Source: Actinomycetes bacterium (GTDB lineage Bacteria > Actinomycetota > Acidimicrobiia > Acidimicrobiales > Palsa-688). Taken from it: a stretch of 64,000 bases of DNA. Under the pieces are notes generated by a model. That model searched no databases. It was not told the origin of the DNA and saw nothing but the letters and a program-made list of their open reading frames with translations. The position numbers and the translations under genes are program-made. Below are positions 10,657-18,439 of this stretch, in pieces (within the stretch, counting starts at the first letter, position 1; each line of letters opens with the position of its first letter). Location of the stretch: positions 30,634-94,633 of the forward strand of contig JAJZAM010000001.1 of the NCBI GenBank assembly GCA_021799445.1, given 5' to 3'.

Positions 10657-12261
10657 ATGACAGATGTCACACCTTCTTTCCCGGTGACGACCGCCGGCGC
10701 AGGCGGCGCCTCAGGGGATCAGCCACTCAGCACCGCTGACATCCTCCGCCGCTGGGCGACGCTCAGGCCTGGGCATCCCGCTCTGCGCTGGGAGAAGGGG
10801 GAGCTGTCCTACTCAGAGCTCGACGAGCGGGCTAACAGGGTCGCCCAGGCGCTCGCAGCGGACGGGATCGGCCCCGGCGACAGGGTTGCTTTCTTGGACA
10901 AGAACAGCCCAGAGCAGGTCGAGTTGTTCTTCGGCGCGTCCAAGCTGGGGGCGGTGCCCTGCCCAGTCAACTACCGTCTCGCAGCGCCTGAGGTGGCTTT
11001 TATAGTCGGCGACGCTAAAGCCAAAGTGTTCGTCGTTGGCGAAGAGTTCGCAGCCCTCGCGGACAAGATCGCAGGGGACCTCCAAGGTGTTCACATCCTC
11101 ACGACCGGGGCCTCCTACGATCGCTGGCGGGACCGACAAGAAAACCAAGACCCCGCCGTCGAGCTTGCGCCCGGCGACGTCGCCTACCAGCTCTACTCGT
11201 CGGGCACTACAGGCAGGCCCAAAGGCGTGCAGCTCACCCACGCCAACCTGACCGCTGGCATTGGCCTGTACCCGGCGGTCATGGGCCTGGGGCCGGAGTC
11301 GGTGAGCGTCGTGCCGATGCCGCTGTACCACATAGGAGGTGGCGGTTGGGCGCTCGCGGGGATCTCCCAGGGGGCTACCAACGTGCTCGTACGTGAAATA
11401 GTCCCGGACCGTTTCGTCGACACCCTCGTCGACGAGCGAGTCACCCACGGGTTTCTTGTGCCCGCGGTCCTCGGGTTCATGCTGGCCGTGCCCGACGTCG
11501 AAAAGAAGGACTTCTCTGCACTTCAAGCCTTCCTCTACGGGGCGTCGCCGATATCGGAGAAAGTCCTCGCCGCGTCCGTGCGAACATTCGGCTGCAAGTT
11601 CGTGCAGGCCTACGGCCTGACCGAGTCGACCGGGACGATCATCTACCTTCCAGCCGAAGACCACGACCCCGACGGCCCCAACCGGCACCGTCTGCGAGCG
11701 GTGGGCGTCCCCACCCCCGGCTCCCAAGCCAAGATCGTCGACGCAGCGACCGGCGAGGAGCTCGCCGTAGGGGAGGTAGGGGAGATCTGGGTGAAAGGCC
11801 CGACCGTCATGGCGGGCTACTGGAACCTCGACGACCAGACAGCCGAGGTGATAACCCCCGACGGCTGGTTGCGAACCGGCGACGCCGGTTACGTCGACGC
11901 CGACGGGTATTTCTACGTCCACGACCGGGTGAAAGACATGATCGTCTCGGGCGGCGAGAACGTCTACCCGGCGGAGTTGGAGAACGCTTTGATGGCGCAC
12001 CCAGGCGTAGCCGACGTTGCGGTAATAGGCGTCCCGAGCGAACGCTGGGGTGAGACGCCGCTGGCAATGGTCGTGCGGGCGCCGGGCTCGGAGGTGACCG
12101 AAGCCGAGCTCATCGCTTTCTGCCGGGAGCGCCTCGCCGGCTTCAAGGTTCCAAGCGGCGTCGTGTGGCTGGACTCGCTTCCCCGCAACCCGAGCGGCAA
12201 GGTCCTAAAAAAAGACCTGAGGGAACCCTACTGGCACGGACGTTCCCGGATGGTCGGTTAG
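10657..12261 (+). CDS. acyl-CoA synthetase (FadD-like AMP-forming ligase)
   Basis: ANL-superfamily enzyme activating a carboxylic acid to its CoA thioester via an acyl-adenylate. It has the P-loop YSSGTTGRPKG near residue 180, the A5-type motif YGLTEST, the adenylate-binding DGWLRTGDAGYVDADGY, the hinge region VHDRVKDMIVSGGENVYPAE, and the catalytic lysine in PRNPSGKVLKKDLR. The closest known style is actinobacterial FadD3/FadD13; chain length cannot be predicted. Start placed at ATG 10657 because TAACCT (10643-10648) lies eight bases upstream; an in-frame TTG at 10651 is possible. Confidence 0.88.
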   Translation: MTDVTPSFPVTTAGAGGASGDQPLSTADILRRWATLRPGHPALRWEKGELSYSELDERANRVAQALAADGIGPGDRVAFLDKNSPEQVELFFGASKLGAVPCPVNYRLAAPEVAFIVGDAKAKVFVVGEEFAALADKIAGDLQGVHILTTGASYDRWRDRQENQDPAVELAPGDVAYQLYSSGTTGRPKGVQLTHANLTAGIGLYPAVMGLGPESVSVVPMPLYHIGGGGWALAGISQGATNVLVREIVPDRFVDTLVDERVTHGFLVPAVLGFMLAVPDVEKKDFSALQAFLYGASPISEKVLAASVRTFGCKFVQAYGLTESTGTIIYLPAEDHDPDGPNRHRLRAVGVPTPGSQAKIVDAATGEELAVGEVGEIWVKGPTVMAGYWNLDDQTAEVITPDGWLRTGDAGYVDADGYFYVHDRVKDMIVSGGENVYPAELENALMAHPGVADVAVIGVPSERWGETPLAMVVRAPGSEVTEAELIAFCRERLAGFKVPSGVVWLDSLPRNPSGKVLKKDLREPYWHGRSRMVG

Positions 12262-12415
12262 CCGCCAGGCCCTCCCACAGATCCGGGCTTTCGACGCTCC
12301 GAACCGGCTCGACCCGGCGCCCCCCTACGTGTTGCGCAGGGCGAGCCTGTGGATGGGGCCGCACTTTGGTGGATACAGGTGCAACAGTTCGTGCTCGTAG
12401 GGCGTCTGTATTGAT

Positions 12416-12874
12416 GTGAGAGACCTGGCGACACAGGACGCGGTTCTGTACCGGGCCTATTACAGCGAGTTGTTGAAGACGGCTTTCTGCTTGACCGGGT
12501 CGAGGGAGACGGCCGAGGACATGGTTCAAGACGTCTTCGTGCGCTGCTCGGGGCGTCTGGAGGGGATGGAAGACCCCGCCTTTTATCTAAGGCGAGCGGT
12601 GGTGAACGCTACCCGCTCTCTGTTCCGTCGCCGCTTGGTCGCGCAGAGGTGGGCTACTACGGTGTCCGCGTGGGACGAGATGCCGGACGAGCTCGTCGAA
12701 CTACGGGATGTGCTCATGCGGCTGCCAGTCCGTCAGCGCAGCGTGGTCGTGTTGCGCTACGTCGTCGGCCTAGACGACGACGAGATCGCCGCGACGCTTG
12801 AATGCTCCCGCTCGACCGTGCGCAGTTCGGCCCGCAGGGGCCTTGGACGTCTAAGAAAGGAGCTGACACCTTGA
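12416..12874 (+). CDS. ECF (extracytoplasmic function) sigma factor
   Basis: Short sigma-70 of 152 residues with region 2 (YYSELLKTAFCLTGSRETAEDMVQDVFVRC) and region 4 (LPVRQRSVVVLRYVVGLDDDEIAATL, then RSTVRSSARRGLGRLRKEL), close to the SigE/SACE group of actinobacterial ECFs. GTG start with TATTGAT immediately upstream. The stop overlaps the TTG start of the following membrane kelch protein by 4 bp, the position usually held by an anti-sigma factor. Confidence 0.9.
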   Translation: MRDLATQDAVLYRAYYSELLKTAFCLTGSRETAEDMVQDVFVRCSGRLEGMEDPAFYLRRAVVNATRSLFRRRLVAQRWATTVSAWDEMPDELVELRDVLMRLPVRQRSVVVLRYVVGLDDDEIAATLECSRSTVRSSARRGLGRLRKELTP

Positions 12875-14337
12875 TATCGGAAGAAGAGGTAGCCAAGCGT
12901 ATGGTCAGATTGGCCGAACACGCGCTGGTCGAACACGCGCTGGCCGGGCCAACTGCAGGGGGCCGCCTCGTCGAGAGCCGGCCTAGACGTCGCCCGGGGA
13001 GGGTCCTGGTGCCACTGGCGGCAGTCGCCGCCTTGGCGTTAGTGCTCGCAGTAGCAGCAGCACACATATACCGGCCGGGGGGATCAACGAGTGTCAGCAT
13101 GTCTTCCAGGCTTCAGCAAGGCGTGTTCAGCGCCCTGCCCGGCGCGCCGATACCGCCGTTAGGCTACTCGGCTTCGGCTTGGACGGGATCCGAGTGGCTG
13201 ATATGGGGCGGTGTCGACGGTCCAGTCGGTCCAAAGGAAACCACTCCCGACGTGGGTGCCGCCTACCGACCCTCCACTTCGACTTGGACTTCGCTGCCCC
13301 CGGCCCCCATATCAGGGCGTCACAGCGCCGTGTCGGTGTGGACTGGCTCGGAGTGGATCATCGCCGGCGGCGCCGGCTCAAACGGGGCCGCGCTTACTAG
13401 CGCCGCCAGTTTTGACCCTAGCCTAGACCGATGGTCGGTGCTGCCCCCAATGCCAGACGCTCCGGGGCCAAATGCCGCCGCAGTTTGGACCGGCAAAGAG
13501 ATGATCGTCGTGACCGGCTACTCGCCGGGGCCAGGTGTTCCCACCGGCGGGAGCGGTGCAGCGGAAGCGTACAATCCCGCTACACGACGCTGGACGCTGC
13601 TGCCTACACCGCCCGGCAACCTCATCTTTGGACAAGTGCACCTGGCCTGGTCGGGATCGAAGCTGTACGTTCTGCGCTCCCCGGCGGGCGTGTACCTGTC
13701 AGTGTCATTTGCGGCGAACCCCCCGGGTAAAACAATTGGCTCACTGCCGATGGGACCGATACCCAACCCGGTGGTAGCGGTCTTCGATCCATCTACCGAC
13801 ACGTGGGCGACGCTGACTATACCCACAACCATCCGAGGTTATCCTGTCTTGGCGGCCTACGACGGCAGACTGCTCGTCGTCGCCGGCCCGGGAGGGGGAA
13901 GTCTTCTGCAGGTGAACGACAGACAGGTGCTCATATCGGCTCCGAAGCCGTACCGGCAAACAGAGAGCTACTCCTATGACCCCGCCAGCGGGGCTTGGGA
14001 GCCGCTGGCAGGGTCGGTCCTAACCGGAACCGATTTGAAACCCGGCGAAGCTTACGACTACGGCGGCGGACAGGCGGTGTCGACCGGGACTGTCTTATAC
14101 TTCTGGTCGGGTGCCGGATATGGTTCCGCTTTTGACGCCGCAACTGACAGCTGGACCGTCCTACCAGCCGGATTGGACAATCAGCCCGACGAGTCGGTGA
14201 TCGGCAGCGTCGTGGCCTGGACGGGCAAGGACCTCTTGGCGTGGGGCGGCCAAAAGCTAGACCCATCGCCTTCGGGGGAGAATCCTGTCGTGAACGGGAC
14301 TCCCTTCGGCGGAGCCTCCTATCGCCCCGAAAACTGA
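12871..14337 (+). CDS. membrane-anchored kelch-type beta-propeller protein, putative sigma-factor partner
   Basis: Residues 1-45 are cytosolic and basic, followed by one membrane helix (VLVPLAAVAALALVLAVAAA, about 47-66) and a large outside domain. That domain has repeated kelch-like blades, recognisable as AWTGSEWLIWGG, VWTGSEWIIAGG, VWTGKEMIVVTG, AWSGSKLYVL, AYDGRLLVVAG and AWTGKDLLAWGG, compatible with a six- or seven-bladed propeller. The start is TTG 12871, in frame, eight bases after AAAGGAG and overlapping the ECF stop; an upstream ATG lies inside the ECF gene. No HxxxCxxC zinc anti-sigma motif is seen, so an anti-sigma role rests on context and topology only. Confidence 0.78.
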   Translation: MISEEEVAKRMVRLAEHALVEHALAGPTAGGRLVESRPRRRPGRVLVPLAAVAALALVLAVAAAHIYRPGGSTSVSMSSRLQQGVFSALPGAPIPPLGYSASAWTGSEWLIWGGVDGPVGPKETTPDVGAAYRPSTSTWTSLPPAPISGRHSAVSVWTGSEWIIAGGAGSNGAALTSAASFDPSLDRWSVLPPMPDAPGPNAAAVWTGKEMIVVTGYSPGPGVPTGGSGAAEAYNPATRRWTLLPTPPGNLIFGQVHLAWSGSKLYVLRSPAGVYLSVSFAANPPGKTIGSLPMGPIPNPVVAVFDPSTDTWATLTIPTTIRGYPVLAAYDGRLLVVAGPGGGSLLQVNDRQVLISAPKPYRQTESYSYDPASGAWEPLAGSVLTGTDLKPGEAYDYGGGQAVSTGTVLYFWSGAGYGSAFDAATDSWTVLPAGLDNQPDESVIGSVVAWTGKDLLAWGGQKLDPSPSGENPVVNGTPFGGASYRPEN

Positions 14338-14457
14338 CAGCAGGAGACGGGTCGCTGTAGTGGTTGCCGATATCGAAGAAACGTTGTTCGTCGACTACGA
14401 AGTTTAGGGCTTGTCAGAGCTCCACTTTTCCGGCGAGCCACACTTGCGCAAAAGGGG

Positions 14458-15150
14458 CTACAGGTGGAGTCCGCATTCGGTCTTCTCGCTGTCTGCCCAC
14501 CGGCCCGCCCTTGGATCCTCGCCGGGTTGCACCGGGCGGGTGGTGGGTGCGCAGCCGATGGAAAGATAACCCTTGGCGCTGAGAGGGTGTAGGGGTAGGT
14601 CGTTCGCGGCGACGTAGGAGGCTATGTCTTCGTCGGTCCAAGTGGCGAGCGGGTTGACTTTGACCATATTTCGGTTGGCGTCCCAAGATACGACCGGAGT
14701 GTCACGGCGTGTGGAGGCGTCGACGCGCTTCAGCCCTGTAATCCAGGCGCTGCGACCTGCCAGTGCCCGCTCTAGTGGTTCTACCTTGCGGAAATCGCAG
14801 CATCTAGCGGTTCCGCACGGCCACGCCAGCGCGGGCGGGCCGGGTTCGACCACGCGCAGGTTGAGTTCGTAGCGCCGGCGTATGTCCTCGACGTAGCGGA
14901 GCGTCTCGGGAAAGTGCGCGCCGGTGTCTAAGAAGATGACCTCGACGCCGGGGTCTGCCTTGACTGCAAGGTCGACCAGGACGGGGTCCTGGAACGAGCA
15001 GGCGACCGACACCGAGCCCTCGAAGCGCTCCACCGCCCACGCCAAAACTTCGGACGCACCGGCCGTCTCAAGGTCAGCCGATCTGAGGGCGAGCTCTTCT
15101 TGCAGGAGCGGTGGCGCAGCGAGGCCGGTAGGTGAGGCGGGGGATTCCAT
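14458..15150 (-). CDS. cysH: adenylylsulfate (APS/PAPS) reductase, variant Fe-S motif
   Basis: Reduces APS or PAPS to sulfite in assimilatory sulfate reduction. 230 residues: a nucleotide-binding start (CSFQDPVLVDL from residue 51), C117-C118 in ARCCDFRKVEPL, and the catalytic Cys226 in TECGLHL. APS reductases bind [4Fe-4S] with CC-X~80-CxxC; here C117, C118 and C200 are present but the fourth position is Thr203 (SIGCAPTTRP). Absence of an APS kinase in this cluster favours APS as substrate. ATG start seven bases after AAGGA. Divergent from cysDN across a 112-bp AT-rich spacer. Confidence 0.9.
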   Translation of the reverse strand: MESPASPTGLAAPPLLQEELALRSADLETAGASEVLAWAVERFEGSVSVACSFQDPVLVDLAVKADPGVEVIFLDTGAHFPETLRYVEDIRRRYELNLRVVEPGPPALAWPCGTARCCDFRKVEPLERALAGRSAWITGLKRVDASTRRDTPVVSWDANRNMVKVNPLATWTDEDIASYVAANDLPLHPLSAKGYLSIGCAPTTRPVQPGEDPRAGRWADSEKTECGLHL

Positions 15151-15219
15151 CGGTTCATCCTTGTCGTGTCGGAGGTGGAAGGAGGGCAGGGACTTGCGCG
15201 AGCCTTGGCCTGCGGAACT

Positions 15220-15262
15220 CAATATATGACTAAGTAGATCATAATAGTGATATATTTGGCGC
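15220..15262. promoter_or_regulatory. divergent cysH/cysD promoter region with AT-rich inverted repeats
   Basis: An AT-rich block in otherwise GC-rich DNA. Arms AATATAT (15221-15227) and ATATATT (15250-15256) are inverted repeats and place a TATATT-like hexamer on each strand; a second pair is TATGA (15225-15229) and TCATA (15239-15243). TATATT at 15251-15256 is exactly six bases before the cysD ATG, consistent with a leaderless cysD mRNA. The repeats are a candidate operator for a sulfur regulator; which one is unknown. Confidence 0.6.
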
Positions 15263-16189
15263 ATGGAAACAGGATTCCGTGTAGCCCCCGCCCGGCGTCT
15301 CGGGCATCTCGACGTGCTGGAGTCCCACGCTGTGTTCGTCATAAGAGAGGTTGCCGCCGAGTGCGAACGTCCCGTGCTTCTATTCAGCGCTGGTAAGGAT
15401 TCGGCTGTGCTAGCGCACCTCGCGTACAAGGCTTTCAGCCCCTCGCCCATTCCTTTCCCCCTGCTGCACGTCGACACCGGTGACAACTTCGACGAGGTGA
15501 TCGACTTTCGTGACCGTCGGGTGTCCCAGCTCGGAGCGGACCTCGTGATTGCCTCTGTGCAGCAGTCGATCGACGCCGGCCGTGTAGCCGATCCCGGCGC
15601 GGGCGCTTCGAGGAACCGGCTTCAAAGTGTGACTCTCCTAGACGCTATCGCCCTGCACGGCTTCGACGCTTGCCTTGGCGGGGCTCGCCGCGACGAGGAC
15701 AAGGCGAGAGCCAAGGAGCGAGTCCTTTCGTTCCGTGACACTTTCGGCCAGTGGGACCCGCGCAGGCAACGCCCTGAGCTGTGGCAGCTCTACCACGGCA
15801 AGGTCAACCAAGGCGAGCACCTGCGGGCCTTCCCTCTGTCGGATTGGACCGAGTTGGACATCTGGTCCTACATCCAGCGGGAGTCTATTGAATTGCCCTC
15901 CATCTACTTCGCGCACCGCCGGCGGGTCGTCGAGCGGGACGGGATGCTCCTCGCAGTGTCGCCGTCGGTGTCGCCGAGACCAGGCGAGCCAGTAGAAGAC
16001 GCTCTAGTGCGTTTCCGGACGGTCGGGGATGCGACGTGCACTGGAGCAGTCCGTTCCCAGGCGAGAAACGTGGCTGAGGTCATCGCCGAGGTTCGCAGCA
16101 CGCGGGTCAGCGAACGCGGTGCCACTCGCGCCGACGACAAGGTGTCGGAATCCTCCATGGAGGACCGCAAGAGGGAGGGCTACTTCTAA
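15263..16189 (+). CDS. cysD: sulfate adenylyltransferase subunit 2
   Basis: Catalytic subunit of the heterodimeric ATP sulfurylase, forming APS from sulfate and ATP. 308 residues. PP-loop motif FSAGKDSAVLAHLA near residue 45; LHVDTGDNFDEVIDFRD and GGARRDEDKARAKER are family hallmarks; C-terminus SSMEDRKREGYF is typical. The stop codon overlaps the cysN ATG by one base. No Shine-Dalgarno is seen; the -10-like hexamer sits six bases before the start codon. Confidence 0.96.
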   Translation: METGFRVAPARRLGHLDVLESHAVFVIREVAAECERPVLLFSAGKDSAVLAHLAYKAFSPSPIPFPLLHVDTGDNFDEVIDFRDRRVSQLGADLVIASVQQSIDAGRVADPGAGASRNRLQSVTLLDAIALHGFDACLGGARRDEDKARAKERVLSFRDTFGQWDPRRQRPELWQLYHGKVNQGEHLRAFPLSDWTELDIWSYIQRESIELPSIYFAHRRRVVERDGMLLAVSPSVSPRPGEPVEDALVRFRTVGDATCTGAVRSQARNVAEVIAEVRSTRVSERGATRADDKVSESSMEDRKREGYF

Positions 16190-17544
16190 TGTCCCAGCTC
16201 CTCAAAGGCGCCGACCGGTGTGAAGCCTACACCGGGCGGCTGGCGCCAGATCCCCTGCCGGCGCCGGAGCGGGGGCACTCCCCGGAGTCGGAGTTGCTCC
16301 GCTTCGCAGCGGTTGGATCAGTCGACGACGGCAAATCCACGCTCATCGGCCGGCTCTTGTACGACACCAAACAGCTATTCGACGACCACATCGAGGCGCT
16401 GTCCTCGGTGAGCCGACGCCGCGGTGCAGGCGAGATGGACCTGTCCCTGCTCACCGACGGGCTCAGAGCCGAACGTGAACAGGGCATCACGATCGACGTC
16501 GCCTACCGCTACGCAGCCACGCCTAGGCGCAAATTCATCATCGCCGACTGCCCTGGGCACTTGCAGTACACGCGCAACATGGCCACCGGCGCATCCAACG
16601 CCGACCTGGCCTTGGTCGTGGTGGACGCATCCGTCGGGGTGCGAGACCAGACCCGCCGCCACCTGTGCATCGCTGCCATCCTCGGAGTGCGCCACGTGTT
16701 GGTAGCGGTGAACAAGATGGACCTCGTCGGCTGGGATCCCTCGGCCTACCAGGTCATCGCTGAGGACCTGGCGAACCTCTCGTCGCTGCTGGGCGTCAAG
16801 TCTCTGCAAGCCGTCCCGGTATCGGCGCTCGACGGCGACAACGTCGCCGAGCGCTCGCAGAACTGCCCCTGGTATAGCGGACCGACGGTTCTGGATGCGC
16901 TCCACCAGGCGGACGCCGGGGTGTGGTCCCATGAGGAGGACGGCTCGGGCGGGGCTCGTCTCCCCGTCCAGATCGTAGCCAGACGTCCCGGTGGCGGGAG
17001 ATGCTACAGCGGGTTGCTGAGCGGTGACCGGCTCGCTGTGGGCGACGAGGTGGTCGTGCTGTCGAGCGGACTTCGCAGCCGGATTGCCGAGATATGGGGG
17101 CTCGACGGACCGAAAGAGCGAGCTGTGCCGGCTGAGTCGGTTTCAGTGACACTCGCAGACGACCTGGATGTGTCGCGAGGTGACCTGATCGCCGCCAGAG
17201 ATGGCGCACCTCATCCAGTGCGAGACGTCGAAGCTACCGTCTGCTGGTTCGGTCAGGACCCGCTTCGAACCGGAGGGCGCTACCGGATCAAACACACGAC
17301 TCTTCTAACCCGGGCCGAGGTCATAGCTGTCGACGGGCGACTCGATGTCAGTGACCTTCGCCTCGTCGCCAGCGACCAGCTGGCCGACAACGAGATCGGC
17401 GTTGTCCGCTTCCTGACAGCCGCGCCGCTAGCCGTTGACCCTTACCGTCGCAACCGGGTTACGGGCAGCTTCATAGTCGTCGACGAGGTAACGAACGTTA
17501 CCGTCGGCGCAGCCCTGGTCGGACTCCCGTATGTCGCCGGGTGA
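16189..17544 (+). CDS. cysN: sulfate adenylyltransferase subunit 1 (GTPase)
   Basis: EF-Tu-like GTPase subunit that drives APS synthesis. G1 is GSVDDGKSTLIGRLL, switch II is DCPGHLQYTRNM, G4 is NKMD; beta-barrel domains follow. 451 residues, so this is CysN alone, without a fused APS kinase (CysC). The ATG lies downstream of GAGGGAGGG and overlaps the cysD stop. The operon ends here; no sulfite reductase gene is nearby. Confidence 0.95.
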   Translation: MSQLLKGADRCEAYTGRLAPDPLPAPERGHSPESELLRFAAVGSVDDGKSTLIGRLLYDTKQLFDDHIEALSSVSRRRGAGEMDLSLLTDGLRAEREQGITIDVAYRYAATPRRKFIIADCPGHLQYTRNMATGASNADLALVVVDASVGVRDQTRRHLCIAAILGVRHVLVAVNKMDLVGWDPSAYQVIAEDLANLSSLLGVKSLQAVPVSALDGDNVAERSQNCPWYSGPTVLDALHQADAGVWSHEEDGSGGARLPVQIVARRPGGGRCYSGLLSGDRLAVGDEVVVLSSGLRSRIAEIWGLDGPKERAVPAESVSVTLADDLDVSRGDLIAARDGAPHPVRDVEATVCWFGQDPLRTGGRYRIKHTTLLTRAEVIAVDGRLDVSDLRLVASDQLADNEIGVVRFLTAAPLAVDPYRRNRVTGSFIVVDEVTNVTVGAALVGLPYVAG

Positions 17545-17602
17545 TCTCAGCGGCCAGCCAGCCTTTAGTGCAGCGGGATGGTCCTTGGCGCAGCTGTGAG
17601 TT

Positions 17603-18397
17603 TCAGGGCCGGCGGCCCGCCTGGGCTTGGGAGATCATCTTGGAGGTGGAGCCGGCTATGCGTGCCTGGAGGTGGGCTGCGAGGCCGGGTGCCAGCCCGC
17701 CGAGGGCGGCGCCGAGGCGCAGGCCTACAGGGGCGACGTCGATCTCCGCCCGGTTCGTGCGGATCGCCCGGATCACAGCGCCGGCCACCTGCTCGGGGCT
17801 GACCGTGCCGACACCGGCCGGTAGCGCAACGCCGGTATCGGCGAACATGCCGGCGTCGCGCACGAAACCCGGCGAGATCACAGAGCAGCCGACGCCGCTT
17901 CCGTGAAGGTCGCAGCGCAGCCCTGAGGCGAAACCCCTGAGCCCGAACTTTGTGGCCGAGTAGAGGGCTCCGCCAGGGGACCCGACCTTTCCTGCCAGCG
18001 AGGACACGTAGACGAGATGCCCGCGGCGGGCTTCGAGCATGCCCGGAAGCAAGGCCCGCGTCGCTGCGATGGGACCGGCGAGGTTGATCTCGAGCGCCCG
18101 GTCTATCTGGCCCTGCTCCCAGGCGCAAAGGTCCCCCGATGCGGGAACCGCTGCGTTGAACACGGCGATGTCGAGCTCGCCGGCTTCCTCTAATAGCTTC
18201 TCCAGCTCACGCCTGTCGGAAAGGTCAGCAGCGACGGTCCTCGCCCCGGTTGTCGAAGCGAGACGCTCTAACACGCCACGATCCCGCCCGGTGAGCACCA
18301 GGTCGCATCCGCTAGACGACAAGGCGGAGGCGATAGCACCGCCCAAGCCGCCTGTAGCACCGGTCAGCAGCACCCTAGCCCCGCGAAGTTCGGTCAT
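17603..18397 (-). CDS. SDR family NAD(P)-dependent oxidoreductase
   Basis: Classical short-chain dehydrogenase/reductase of 264 residues: cofactor loop TGATGGLGG near residue 13, NAA-type motif FNAAVP, active-site YSATK with an upstream serine in YVSSLAG, and SPGFV after the active site. The C-terminus is extended and hydrophobic. Start at ATG 18397, since TATGTT on this strand lies exactly six bases upstream (18404-18409), suggesting a leaderless message; a longer frame upstream overlaps the divergent gene and is less likely. Substrate unknown. Confidence 0.85.
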   Translation of the reverse strand: MTELRGARVLLTGATGGLGGAIASALSSSGCDLVLTGRDRGVLERLASTTGARTVAADLSDRRELEKLLEEAGELDIAVFNAAVPASGDLCAWEQGQIDRALEINLAGPIAATRALLPGMLEARRGHLVYVSSLAGKVGSPGGALYSATKFGLRGFASGLRCDLHGSGVGCSVISPGFVRDAGMFADTGVALPAGVGTVSPEQVAGAVIRAIRTNRAEIDVAPVGLRLGAALGGLAPGLAAHLQARIAGSTSKMISQAQAGRRP

Positions 18398-18439
18398 GGG
18401 ACCAACATAATGGTCTAGCCTCACAACGGTGCCTAGAAC

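Noticed and set aside
16189-17544. CysN-CysC fusion with APS kinase
   Set aside because: The protein stops at 451 residues, before any kinase domain.
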